Positions 1-7,464 of a stretch of DNA of 10,732 bases are shown here, piece after piece; within the stretch, counting starts at the first letter, position 1, and every line of letters begins with the position of its first letter. This DNA is from Burkholderiales bacterium UBA4615. Lineage in GTDB: Bacteria; Pseudomonadota; Gammaproteobacteria; Burkholderiales; Burkholderiaceae_E. The notes under the pieces are model-generated. The model searched no databases, was not told the origin of the DNA, and saw only the letters and a list, made by a program, of their open reading frames with translations. The position numbers and the translations under genes were made by a program. Where the stretch lies: contig DGIT01000117.1 in NCBI GenBank assembly GCA_002386465.1, positions 50,910 to 61,641 on the forward strand, given 5' to 3'.

Positions 1-452
1 CGCTTGCAGGCTTGCCAGGCGTTCGCAGTGCTGTCGAGCTCTCCGGCCGTGCACAGGCGATGCGTGTGTCGGCAGCTTTGCTGGCCGGTGGCGAAACGCT
101 CCCCGTTGCGTTTTCAGTGGCGCGCTCCACCGCATCGTCGCTTATTGCGGACAAGCTGGATGCGGCCCTGAAGCGGGTCGAACGCGGCGAGCCTCCGTCG
201 CGTGCGCTAAAGGACAGCGGGCTGGCAGGGCCAGTATCAGTGCAATTGTTGACAGCAGCCGAGCGCACCGGTGGGTTGGCTGAATGCTTCGAAAGACTGG
301 CGCGCAGCGATGAAGACAAGCTGGCCCGGCTGCTCGACCGGTTTACCAGCGCCTGGGGACCCGTCCTGCTCGTTGGCGTTGCGTTGATCGTCGGTGGTGT
401 GGTTGTGGCGCTGTATTTGCCATTGCTGCAGATCTTCGAGAGCGTGCGATGA
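1..452 (+). CDS. GspF/PilC-family inner-membrane platform protein, C-terminal part (5' end outside window)
   Basis: This is the C-terminal third of a type II secretion/type IV pilus F-family protein, the polytopic inner-membrane platform that couples the assembly ATPase to pilin insertion. The reading frame is open from base 3 to the TGA at 450-452 with no plausible start at the left edge, so the gene begins upstream; the family is normally about 400 residues and roughly 149 are visible. What is seen fits the second T2SSF domain: a helical block with the family-typical pattern ALLAGGETLPVAFSVA, then LLTAAERTGGLAECFERLA, then a final hydrophobic span (WGPVLLVGVALIVGGVVVAL) followed by a short tail ending IFESVR. 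The stop overlaps the start of the following ATPase gene by 4 nt (ATGA), the usual F/E pairing although often in the reverse order. Family call is confident; whether it belongs to a secretion system or a pilus cannot be decided from this fragment. Confidence 0.85.
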   Translation, partial: LAGLPGVRSAVELSGRAQAMRVSAALLAGGETLPVAFSVARSTASSLIADKLDAALKRVERGEPPSRALKDSGLAGPVSVQLLTAAERTGGLAECFERLARSDEDKLARLLDRFTSAWGPVLLVGVALIVGGVVVALYLPLLQIFESVR

Positions 453-2044
453 ACGCGTCTTCGGCCTTGGAATTTTCTGCCGCGCTGGATGTGGTGCATG
501 TGACGGATGCCGTACAGAGCTGGCCCGGCTTGCAGCACTGGTCAATCGATGCCCTGCACCGGATGGTCTTTGACTTCGATCGACTGCCATTTTCCAGAGC
601 AAGCGAACTCAGACTGCTGGCGGGCCGCCTGGACGACAGAAATTGTCTGGTCGTCAGTCACGAGGCCGGTGGTGAGGCGTGGGATTGGCTGCAGGGCAGG
701 GCGCAGTGGGACCCTGTCGTGGGCGTGGTCGCCGACGCAGACTTCGAAGCAACGCTATCGCGCCACGGTGCAGCGATGCGTGCGATGGATTCCGTGTCAG
801 ACGATGCGGTGCCCACCGATGAAGACGATATGCAGGTTCCTGAGTTATCGCTGGCGGGCTTGGCTGATGAGCCCAATCAGGTGGTGCGTGTGATGGGATC
901 CACCTTGTTTGATGCCTTTCGCAGCGGTGCCAGCGACATTCATGTGGAATCCAATCCGTCGGGCGCCCGCATTCAATATCGTCTGGACGGTGTCCTGGTG
1001 CCTGGAGGTCGGATCGACGGCCGCGAAATGACGGAACAGGCGATTTCGCGGATCAAGGTGCTGTCTGCGCTTGACGTGGGCGAGCGCCGGATCCCCCAGG
1101 ATGGGCGGTTTCGAATGCGAATCGAAGGCCGCCCGGTCGATTTCCGAGTCTCGATCATGCCCAGTGCACACGGCGAGGACGCCGTACTGCGCATTCTGGA
1201 CCGGCGCGCCCTCGCCGATGAGCATGCGGGCCTGAATCTTGAACGACTGGGCTTCGGCGGGCAGGCACTTGAGGAACTCCGGGAGCTCGCTAGGCGTCCG
1301 CACGGCATGTTGCTGGTGACGGGACCCACTGGCAGCGGGAAGACCACCACGCTGTATGCCGCGCTGTCGGAGGTGAACTCGGGTCGGCAAAAGATCATCA
1401 CTATCGAAGACCCGATCGAGTACCAGCTTGATGGTGTCCTTCAGGTGCCCGTTAACGAGAAAACCGGCCTGACCTTCGGCCGAGGGTTGCGGGCGATCCT
1501 GCGGCACGATCCGGATACTCTGCTAGTCGGGGAAATCCGGGACGAGGAGACCGCGCAGATTGCGGTGCAGGCCGCACTGACGGGCCATCTCGTGCTGTCG
1601 TCAATCCATGCCAACACCGTATTTGATGTGCTGGCACGCTTCTTTCACATGGGCGTTGACCCCTACAACCTGACGTCTGCACTTAACGGGGTTGTCGCGC
1701 AGCGACTGATCCGGCTCGGATGCCCACGGTGCGCCGAGTCGGTCGCGGTGCCGCCTGTGCTGCGCGACAAGTACCTCGGCTTGCGTCACGTCGAGCAGGC
1801 CTCTCGCGGCAGGGGTTGTGGCGACTGTCGAGGAACGGGCTACCGTGGACGAAGGGCCATCGCCGAGGTGTTGCGGATCGACGACTCGGTTCGAGAAGGC
1901 ATTTTGAACAGGGAGTCGCCTCGCTCGCTCAGGGCCCGAGCTGTGGCAGCGGGGATGGTGACGCTGGCTGACCGAGCGGCGGAGCTGGTCGCCGAGCAAC
2001 GGACTTCACTGGAGGAGCTTGAACGTGTGGCCGACGCGGGTTAA
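449..2044 (+). CDS. GspE/PilB/MshE-type secretion/pilus assembly ATPase
   Basis: Cytoplasmic hexameric ATPase powering pseudopilus or pilus assembly; 531 residues, close to the family length. Visible motifs: Walker A GPTGSGKT at residues 292-299, Asp box ITIEDPIEY at 317-325, Walker B TLLVGEIRD at 357-365, and His box LTGHLVLSSIHANT at 377-390. A C-terminal metal-binding element has two CxxC pairs, CPRC (425-428) and CGDC (457-460), 28 residues apart, as in GspE and PilB. SGASDIHVE (159-167) and RIPQDGR (214-220) are hallmark N2-domain sequences. The first 130 residues are not clearly recognisable as an N1E/MshEN domain and look divergent. ATG 449 overlaps the TGA of the upstream F-family gene, which supports this start. 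All catalytic motifs look intact. Whether the partner system is T2SS or type IV pilus is not decided by this protein; the downstream M-N-O-P set favours a pilus/MSHA-like architecture. Confidence 0.95.
   Translation: MNASSALEFSAALDVVHVTDAVQSWPGLQHWSIDALHRMVFDFDRLPFSRASELRLLAGRLDDRNCLVVSHEAGGEAWDWLQGRAQWDPVVGVVADADFEATLSRHGAAMRAMDSVSDDAVPTDEDDMQVPELSLAGLADEPNQVVRVMGSTLFDAFRSGASDIHVESNPSGARIQYRLDGVLVPGGRIDGREMTEQAISRIKVLSALDVGERRIPQDGRFRMRIEGRPVDFRVSIMPSAHGEDAVLRILDRRALADEHAGLNLERLGFGGQALEELRELARRPHGMLLVTGPTGSGKTTTLYAALSEVNSGRQKIITIEDPIEYQLDGVLQVPVNEKTGLTFGRGLRAILRHDPDTLLVGEIRDEETAQIAVQAALTGHLVLSSIHANTVFDVLARFFHMGVDPYNLTSALNGVVAQRLIRLGCPRCAESVAVPPVLRDKYLGLRHVEQASRGRGCGDCRGTGYRGRRAIAEVLRIDDSVREGILNRESPRSLRARAVAAGMVTLADRAAELVAEQRTSLEELERVADAG
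2011..2017 (+). promoter_or_regulatory. Shine-Dalgarno deciding the GTG start of the PilM-like gene
   Basis: GGAGGAG lies inside the 3' end of the ATPase gene. It is only 1 nt from the in-frame TTG at 2019 but 7 nt from the GTG at 2025, so GTG 2025 is the better start. Confidence 0.55.
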
Positions 2045-2768
2045 GCCTTCTGTGCTCGTCATCGCACGCCACGGCACCTGGTTGCTTGAACCTGGCACCG
2101 GCCCGCAGGCCCTGACCGAATCAGCCTCCGGTTTTGCGTCTTTGTCTGAGGCGGTCGAGGCGCTGCAAGGAGCCATCGAACGCCGTGTCGGGAGACTGGC
2201 CAAGCCGTCGGTGCATGCATTGATTGAGGATGACTGGTTGCGCTTGTTCGGTGAAACCTGGCCCGGCTCCATTCGCACAGTTGAACTCTTTCGTAAATTT
2301 GCCGAGGCACGCTTTGCCCAGCGCTTCGGCGCAGTGGCAACCGACTGGCGGATTGTGACTCCGGGAGCCTGGCCGAAGCGCTCCACCCTGTGCATGGCCG
2401 TGCCAAAGCGCCAGATCGAGCAGCTGAACGAATTGATGGCTGCGGCAGGTCGGCAGCTTGTCCGCATGGTGCCGTGGTCGATCGCTGAGTTCGAGTCGGT
2501 CGTGATCGATGACAAGCGCGAGGCCCTGTTCATCTCGAGCGCCGGCCCGTTTCGCACGGCGCTTCTGTCAAGGTCCGGATGGTTGTGTGACGCGGCCGTC
2601 CTGCCGAACAGCGAGCACACGGCGGAGCTGGCCCGATCAGTATTCGAGCGCCGCAACGGACCGGTTTCACTCGATTTTCGATCGGTTGAGATCGAGGTCC
2701 CACGATCGCAGGCGATCACGTATGTGCTGGACGGAATGCCCCTCCCAGTAAAGGGAGCCGTTCGGTGA
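2025..2768 (+). CDS. PilM/GspL-like cytoplasmic assembly protein (divergent)
   Basis: A 247-residue soluble protein with no membrane segment, placed between the ATPase and a PilN-like gene, which is the PilM/MshI/GspL-cytoplasmic position. In such systems this actin-like-fold protein docks on the ATPase and on the N-terminus of PilN. The sequence is divergent: it starts MWPTRVKPSVLVIARHGTWLLEP, which could be the first beta hairpin of such a fold, and contains a motif-poor middle and QLNELMAAAGRQLVRMVPWSIAEFE at about residues 127-151, a stretch of the kind seen in PilM/GspL (VMVPxxxAxF). It is shorter than typical PilM (about 350) and nearer to the GspL cytoplasmic domain. GTG 2025 is chosen because of the GGAGGAG at 2011-2017; TTG 2019 is the alternative. 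It overlaps the ATPase gene by 20 nt and the next gene by 4 nt. The role is inferred mainly from gene order. Confidence 0.6.
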   Translation: MWPTRVKPSVLVIARHGTWLLEPGTGPQALTESASGFASLSEAVEALQGAIERRVGRLAKPSVHALIEDDWLRLFGETWPGSIRTVELFRKFAEARFAQRFGAVATDWRIVTPGAWPKRSTLCMAVPKRQIEQLNELMAAAGRQLVRMVPWSIAEFESVVIDDKREALFISSAGPFRTALLSRSGWLCDAAVLPNSEHTAELARSVFERRNGPVSLDFRSVEIEVPRSQAITYVLDGMPLPVKGAVR

Positions 2769-3346
2769 AATCGATTAACGCCTTGATGCGGGCGAGCCCC
2801 AATTTGCTGGATGACAGACTCGTGCCCACGAGGCTTGGCAGCACGCTGCTGATGGTTGGTTTGGCATGTTCGGCACTGGCCGCCTGGTATTGGTCCGAGG
2901 CGCAGTCAGCTGTTGATCGGGCACGGCTGGATCTGGAGGCCGCTCAGATGCTGGCGACGGATGTCCGTGCGCCTGTGGTTGCGCCAGTGGGCTCAGCCCA
3001 AAGGAAAGCGGCATTGGCTTCGGCCACCTCGCTCAATCCGGCGCGATCGTCCGAGGGCGATCAGCAAGCGTTGCAGCAGTTCCTGCAGATCGACTGGAAC
3101 CGGCGTTTGCACCAGATGGAGCAGGCATCCTCCGGGCGAATTGCTTTGTTAGGCATGAAGCTCGACACCCAAAAATCCACGGCTGAGTTGAGAGGTGCTG
3201 TGCCCTCAATTGCTGGGCTCGACGATTTCCGACGTCAGATGCTTGGCGCAGGGGCTTCGTCCGTTCGTGTGCAGCGCCACGAAGTCGTTCGTGATCCAGG
3301 CGCTTCCGGGCAGATGTTCGCCGCTGCAGTGGAGTGGTCCAAATGA
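2765..3346 (+). CDS. PilN-like inner-membrane assembly protein
   Basis: A 193-residue single-pass protein: a short cytoplasmic N-terminus (about 23 residues), one hydrophobic segment at roughly 24-42 (LGSTLLMVGLACSALAAWYW), then an amphipathic helical stretch (AQSAVDRARLDLEAAQML) and a periplasmic domain. This is the layout of PilN/MshI2 or of the GspL membrane-periplasmic half. The periplasmic part has LQIDWNRRLHQMEQASSGRIALLGMKLD (residues 107-134), resembling the PilN-type alpha/beta domain, but no signature motif is decisive. In the PilM-N-O-P complex it would bind PilM inside the cell and PilO in the periplasm. The GTG start at 2765 has AAGGGAG at 2751-2757, 7 nt upstream, and overlaps the preceding stop (GTGA). 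Its stop overlaps the next start (ATGA). Assignment rests on topology, size and order more than on sequence identity. Confidence 0.65.
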   Translation: MKSINALMRASPNLLDDRLVPTRLGSTLLMVGLACSALAAWYWSEAQSAVDRARLDLEAAQMLATDVRAPVVAPVGSAQRKAALASATSLNPARSSEGDQQALQQFLQIDWNRRLHQMEQASSGRIALLGMKLDTQKSTAELRGAVPSIAGLDDFRRQMLGAGASSVRVQRHEVVRDPGASGQMFAAAVEWSK

Positions 3347-3954
3347 GTCCCGCTTCGACTGCCACGGCATGGTCTGAAGCGTTGGGTCGGGCGGCGCTCC
3401 ATGCGCGTGTTGCGACGTCGGTGATCAGGCGTGATCTGAGTCCGAGCGGTTGGTTGGGCATCGCCCTGGTTGGCCTATCCGTGGTCGCCGCAGTCGCCGC
3501 CACACGGATGCATGACGAGGCGTCAGGTATTGCAGCCGAGGCCGAGCGCTTGAGAAGCGATTCGCGCCGCGCTGCACTGGTGCGGGCTCGCGTTGCACGC
3601 TCGGCGCCTGAGCAGCACGCAGCCCGGCTTGAGCCCGTGACGCTCCCCGCTGCGCCCGATCGCTCCTCGGGGTCGGTGCTGCCTGCCTGGGTCTTTGAGC
3701 AAGCCGAGCGTCAAGGTTTGCGACTGGGTGCCATCGAGTACCGCTGGAGCGGCAAGTCGAACGGCGTGCAGCGGGTGGATGTGGCATTCAACGCAGTCGG
3801 ACACTATCTGCCGACGCGGCAGTGGCTGGCGCAGACCCTGGCTCGAATACCCCATGCCCAGCTTGCAGAGATGTCGTTTCAGCGAGCTGCAACCTCGGAG
3901 AAGGATCTCGAGGTTCGGATCGTCATCGCTGTCCATTTCGGTGCGCGCACATGA
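3343..3954 (+). CDS. PilO/GspM-like inner-membrane assembly protein
   Basis: A 203-residue single-pass protein with a 35-residue cytoplasmic N-terminus, a membrane segment at about 36-54 (GWLGIALVGLSVVAAVAA), a charged helical region at about 57-97 likely to form a coiled coil, and a C-terminal domain from about 114 onward. That last part (WVFEQAERQGLRLGAIEYRW, then RVDVAFNAVGHYLPTRQWLAQTL, then VRIVIAVHFG) matches the ferredoxin-like pattern of PilO and GspM, which dimerise with PilN/GspL. ATG 3343 overlaps the TGA of the PilN-like gene, and the GTG at 3334 in frame is a less likely start. The stop overlaps the next gene by 4 nt. Position as the third member of an M-N-O-P run supports the call. 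Confidence 0.65.
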   Translation: MSPASTATAWSEALGRAALHARVATSVIRRDLSPSGWLGIALVGLSVVAAVAATRMHDEASGIAAEAERLRSDSRRAALVRARVARSAPEQHAARLEPVTLPAAPDRSSGSVLPAWVFEQAERQGLRLGAIEYRWSGKSNGVQRVDVAFNAVGHYLPTRQWLAQTLARIPHAQLAEMSFQRAATSEKDLEVRIVIAVHFGART

Positions 3955-4574
3955 GCCGCCGACTGTTGGCGCTGCTAGGCCTCATGGTTGCCCTCTTGGC
4001 AGGCGGATGGCTTTGGGATCGGGAGCCGGAGGCACTTGAAGAAGTAGTTGAGGCGACGAGCCGCTCGCGCCCAGCGTCGGCAACGGTGAGCGCGAATCAG
4101 CCCAGCAGTACTGCCAGCGTGCAGGTCGGCATTCGGGGTTTCGCGAAGCCAGCCGCGGAACCTGAGGGGTTACCCCGTACGACTTTGCGTGCGACCGTTG
4201 ATCTCTTCGGGATACAGATGGTGCCGAGGCCGGCTGCCCCCGCAAGCGTTGCCGAAGCCCCTGCACCTGCGCCACAACCACGTCCGGGATTCGCCTTTAT
4301 CGGTCGGGTACTCGATGGTGTGGAGCCGATGGCAGTTGTGCGCGATGCATCTGCTGTTCAGACGGTTCGGTCTGGCAGCCGCATCAGCGGATGGCGAGTC
4401 CGCGCTGTCGGGGAGGATGCGCTGGAATTGGTGCATGAGCAAAGCGGTGCAGTGCATCGCATGCGAATGGGTACGGGTGGTGCTGGTGTCGCTGCCGCGC
4501 CAGCGAGGCTTGCGGCGGCGGACGTGGACGATGGCGACATGCCGGCAACTGATGGAGTCAGGCGTGATCGTTGA
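3951..4574 (+). CDS. PilP/GspC/MshK-like periplasmic linker protein
   Basis: A 207-residue protein with an N-terminal membrane anchor or signal (RRLLALLGLMVALLAGGWLW, residues 3-22), a low-complexity Ser/Ala/Pro linker (about 35-112, including APAPAPQPRP), and a compact domain at about 113-173 (FAFIGRVLDGVEPMAVVRD, then VRSGSRISGWRVRAVGEDALEL). This small beta domain resembles the homology region of GspC and the beta sandwich of PilP, which bind the N0 domain of the secretin. DLFG at 84-87 recalls a short motif before that domain in such proteins. Unlike classic PilP there is no lipobox: the signal region has no Cys. ATG 3951 overlaps the upstream TGA (ATGA). The frame stays open upstream but would run deep into the PilO-like gene. 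It overlaps the secretin gene by 11 nt, in keeping with the P-secretin pairing seen in pilus operons. Confidence 0.7.
   Translation: MSRRLLALLGLMVALLAGGWLWDREPEALEEVVEATSRSRPASATVSANQPSSTASVQVGIRGFAKPAAEPEGLPRTTLRATVDLFGIQMVPRPAAPASVAEAPAPAPQPRPGFAFIGRVLDGVEPMAVVRDASAVQTVRSGSRISGWRVRAVGEDALELVHEQSGAVHRMRMGTGGAGVAAAPARLAAADVDDGDMPATDGVRRDR
4554..4557 (+). promoter_or_regulatory. Shine-Dalgarno deciding the GTG start of the secretin gene
   Basis: GGAG lies 6 nt before GTG 4564. The in-frame ATG 4552 has no comparable purine tract upstream. Confidence 0.45.
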
Positions 4575-6942
4575 GCGTTTTTGCAAACTGACTGTCTGGC
4601 GCAGCCGGTCTCCCGTGGGCGCTCACGCATCTTGGGGAAGACGCTGCGCAGGATGGTTCGCTGGGCTTGTTGTGGTGGCTGGCTGCGCGACACCCGACCC
4701 GATCGACACCGCCCGTGATCTGGCCAAATCGGGTCGCCGCGCCGATGCGATCGAAAGTCTTGCGCTAGCCAACCGAGATGGCCAGCGCACAGCGACTCTG
4801 CAGGCTGAGTTGATTCGTCAACACGAGCTCCAGGCCGCGCGCCGCCTGGAGTCGTTTTCAGAAGACCTGAATGCAGGACGACTGGAAGCCGCTTCGCGCA
4901 CGCTTGACGCATTGAGCCAGGAGCAACCGGATTTGCCTCGCTTGCCCGCCTTGAGCGAGCACCTGTCGACTGCGCGCAGACACGCGCGCACTTTGCAGGC
5001 GGCTGGGCAGGCTGCATCGGCTGGCCGGTCGCAGGAGGCCCGCAGCCTGGTCCGCACCGTATTGGCTGAGGACCCAGCCAATACCGCCGCGCGCAGGCTT
5101 TGGCTAACACTGCCTCAGCCTGCTGTCGCACCGTCTGAACAGAGCGCCTCGGAGCAGTTGCCGGAAGCGCTGCGTCGCCCCGTGACCGTTGAGTTCAGGG
5201 ATGCAACCCTGCGAAATGTCTTCGAGACTCTGACGCGCATGGCGCAAGTCAACTTTGTCTTCGACAAGGATGTTCGCGGCGATGCCCGTGTCACGGTGTT
5301 CCTGCGTGGCGTGTCGATGGACGAGGCGGTTCGGACGATTCTGCAAACGCAGGGCCTTGACATGCGCCGGCTCAACGACGTGACCTACATGGTGTTCACC
5401 AAGTCCGCGCAGAAAGCTCGCGAGTATGTTCAGCTCGAGGCACGCACTTTCTGGCTCTCCAACGTCGATGCCAAGGTCGCCGCCCAACTGCTGCGCAATG
5501 TGGTCAAGAGCAAGGATGTGCATGTCGACGACAAGCTGAATCTGCTCGTGATCAAGGACACACCGGATGCGCTGAGGCTGGCGGCGCAACTCATTCAGAC
5601 CCTCGATGTCGCTGACTCCGAGGTGGTGCTTGAGATCGAAGTCCTCGAGATTTCACGCACACGATTGCAGGAATTGGGGATTCGCTACCCCACCCAGATT
5701 TCCTACGGGCTGCTTCCCGCCGCTGCGACGGGGTCGCTGACTGGCGCAGCCACTGCTGCTGTGGGCGTCATCACACGTGAAAACTGGGCAGAGCAATTGG
5801 CCCAGATCGCAAGTCCGTCGCTTATTGCCAACCTGCGTGCCAGCGATGGTGCGGTCAACCTGCTCTCCAACCCGCGCATACGGGTGCGCAATCGCGAGAA
5901 GGCAAAGATCCAGGTCGGCGAAAAAGTACCTGTTTTCACCACGCAGTTTGCGGCCACTGGGTTTGGTGCGAGCAATGCGATCGGCGCATCGACGACTTAT
6001 ATCGATGTCGGGCTGAAAGTGGAGGTTGAGCCACAGATCCACCATGAGTCGGAAGTGAGCATCAAGGTTGCGTTGGAAGTTTCAAACATTCTCGAGCAGG
6101 TGCAGGGACCGGCTCAGACGACGGCCTATCGCATCGGCGCACGGCAGGCACAAACCAACCTCAGGCTTCGGGATGCTGAAACGCAGGTGCTTGCCGGATT
6201 GATCTCGGACAACGACCGTCAGTTCGCTCAGCGCGTGCCCGGTCTTGGGCGCATGCAGGTGCTCGGCCGCTTGTTCTCGAATGAGCGCACGGAGACCGAG
6301 CGTACGGAGATCATCCTGATGATCACACCTCGCATCGTGCGTACGGTGTCAGGCCCGCTTTATGGCGAGGCGGCGCTGATCGCAGGCACCGAGGCGGCCG
6401 CAGGCGCTGCACCGCTGACACTGTCTTCGCGAGCACGTACTGCGGTGGCGCCGTCCGGTGGCGGGCGGCCGCAAGCGATGGGTGCGGATGGGTCCGCAGC
6501 GGCCAGTGCGGGCGATCCGCGTGCGACCGCTCTGGCGGCTGCAGGCGGCGCGCCCCAAGCTCCAGCAGCATCAGCACTCAGCGAGCCGATCGCCCGGCTC
6601 AACATGCAGGCGCCTGGGCAAGTGCGAGCAGGCCAGGACTTTACGCTGAGTCTGACCATGGACGAGGGCGTTCTGGTGGGCCCGGTCGAGGTCGATCTGG
6701 AGTGGGATCCGGCCGCATTTTCATTGCCTGCCTCGGTCACGATGTCGGGCGGCGGCAAGGCCAGGGTCACGCTGTCTGGTGAAGGCGGCCCGCGCACTGC
6801 CCAGTTCCGACTCCGCGCTAGCCCGTCGGGTGTGACATCGGGGAGTATTGCCGCCGTGGCGGTGCGGGCGAGCGCAGGCGACGGTAGGCCTGCAGACGGC
6901 GTTGCCCTGCCGGCGCCGATGTCGATTGGGATCACCCCATGA
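4564..6942 (+). CDS. Lipoprotein secretin (GspD/PilQ/MshL family) with N-terminal helical repeats and C-terminal cohesin-like domain
   Basis: Outer-membrane pore of the system; 792 residues from GTG 4564 (or 796 from ATG 4552). Domains in order: signal peptide with lipobox VAGC and acceptor Cys at residue 41; an Ala/Arg/Leu-rich helical region at about 47-182 with TPR-like spacing (SGRRADAIESL, GRLEAASRTLDAL, GRSQEARSLVRTVL...PANTAARRL); an STN/N0-like domain at about 204-280 (VEFRDATLRNVFETLTRMA); one N1-type ring-building domain at about 288-347; and the secretin core at about 353-595, including LLSNPRIRVRNREKAKIQVG, the VPGLGRMQVLGRLF gate/lip motif at 558-571, and the terminal EIILMITPRIV strand. 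After a 75-residue Ala/Gly/Pro linker comes a beta-rich domain at about 676-790 with cohesin-like signature (VRAGQDFTLSLTMD, VGPVEVDLEWDPAAF). The lipid anchor suggests the secretin reaches the outer membrane without a separate pilotin, as known for HxcQ. The in-frame extension to 4189 is rejected because it overlaps the PilP-like gene by nearly 400 nt. Confidence 0.92.
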   Translation: MIVERFCKLTVWRSRSPVGAHASWGRRCAGWFAGLVVVAGCATPDPIDTARDLAKSGRRADAIESLALANRDGQRTATLQAELIRQHELQAARRLESFSEDLNAGRLEAASRTLDALSQEQPDLPRLPALSEHLSTARRHARTLQAAGQAASAGRSQEARSLVRTVLAEDPANTAARRLWLTLPQPAVAPSEQSASEQLPEALRRPVTVEFRDATLRNVFETLTRMAQVNFVFDKDVRGDARVTVFLRGVSMDEAVRTILQTQGLDMRRLNDVTYMVFTKSAQKAREYVQLEARTFWLSNVDAKVAAQLLRNVVKSKDVHVDDKLNLLVIKDTPDALRLAAQLIQTLDVADSEVVLEIEVLEISRTRLQELGIRYPTQISYGLLPAAATGSLTGAATAAVGVITRENWAEQLAQIASPSLIANLRASDGAVNLLSNPRIRVRNREKAKIQVGEKVPVFTTQFAATGFGASNAIGASTTYIDVGLKVEVEPQIHHESEVSIKVALEVSNILEQVQGPAQTTAYRIGARQAQTNLRLRDAETQVLAGLISDNDRQFAQRVPGLGRMQVLGRLFSNERTETERTEIILMITPRIVRTVSGPLYGEAALIAGTEAAAGAAPLTLSSRARTAVAPSGGGRPQAMGADGSAAASAGDPRATALAAAGGAPQAPAASALSEPIARLNMQAPGQVRAGQDFTLSLTMDEGVLVGPVEVDLEWDPAAFSLPASVTMSGGGKARVTLSGEGGPRTAQFRLRASPSGVTSGSIAAVAVRASAGDGRPADGVALPAPMSIGITP

Positions 6943-7460
6943 CCCGACCGCTCAGGCTACCACTCGGGCAGGGCCGCGGTGCGAGCGCGTCTGCAGACGG
7001 CTTTACGCTCGTTGAGCTTGTTGCAGCGCTGGCCATCCTGGCAGTCCTGTCAGCGGTCTCGATCACCCCAATCAAAATGGAGCGTCAGCGAGCCAAGGAG
7101 CGCGAATTGCGCGTGGCGCTGACGCAGATTCGCGAGTCGCTGGACGCCTACAAGCGTATGTCAGACGAGAAGCGCATCGCGCTGGCGTCGGTCGAGGCCT
7201 CTGGGTATCCGCCTTCGCTCGAGGTGCTTGCGCAGGGCATTCCAGACGCCACGAAGCCGGGTGGGGCGCCGATCTATCTCTTGAGGAGGATCCCCAGAGA
7301 CCCCTTTCATCCCGACCCTGATCTTCCAGCTGTGCGCACTTGGGGTGTTCGCAGCTACGCCAGCCCGCACGAGCGACCTCAGCCCGGCGCTGACGTCTTC
7401 GATGTGTATTCGTTGTCGCAGGGCGTGGGCCTCAATGGCCAGCCCTATCGCCAATGGTGA
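6939..7460 (+). CDS. GspG-like type II secretion pseudopilin 1
   Basis: A 173-residue prepilin. The cleavage motif is G21|F22TLVEL with Glu at +5 (E26), followed by a hydrophobic helix (VAALAILAVLSAVSI) typical of N-terminally methylated pilins processed by a GspO/PilD peptidase. The leader is long (21 residues, MTRPLRLPLGQGRGASASAD). The mature part has an alpha helix (RAKERELRVALTQIRESLDAYKR) and a GspG-like loop with RRIPRDPF at 116-123. ATG 6939 overlaps the secretin stop (ATGA). Its size and loop fit a GspG/PulG major pseudopilin, although with three similar small pilins in a row it is not certain which is the main subunit. The peptidase gene is not in the window. Confidence 0.85.
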   Translation: MTRPLRLPLGQGRGASASADGFTLVELVAALAILAVLSAVSITPIKMERQRAKERELRVALTQIRESLDAYKRMSDEKRIALASVEASGYPPSLEVLAQGIPDATKPGGAPIYLLRRIPRDPFHPDPDLPAVRTWGVRSYASPHERPQPGADVFDVYSLSQGVGLNGQPYRQW

Positions 7461-7464
7461 CCCC

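Noticed and set aside
845..1507. Long minus-strand open frame (220 codons) opposite the ATPase gene
   Set aside because: It is a shadow of a strongly conserved coding region in GC-rich DNA; its translation has no recognisable domain.
2006..2719. Long minus-strand open frame (237 codons) opposite the PilM-like gene
   Set aside because: The plus-strand frame has a ribosome site, overlaps its operon neighbours in the usual way and fits the cluster; the antisense product is compositionally odd and unrecognised.
4189..4563. In-frame upstream extension of the secretin gene
   Set aside because: It would overlap the PilP-like gene almost entirely and place the lipoprotein signal far inside the protein; GTG 4564 or ATG 4552 is more reasonable.
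4358..5131. Minus-strand open frame (257 codons) opposite the secretin 5' end
   Set aside because: It spans the junction of two well-supported plus-strand genes and shows no domain or ribosome site of note.
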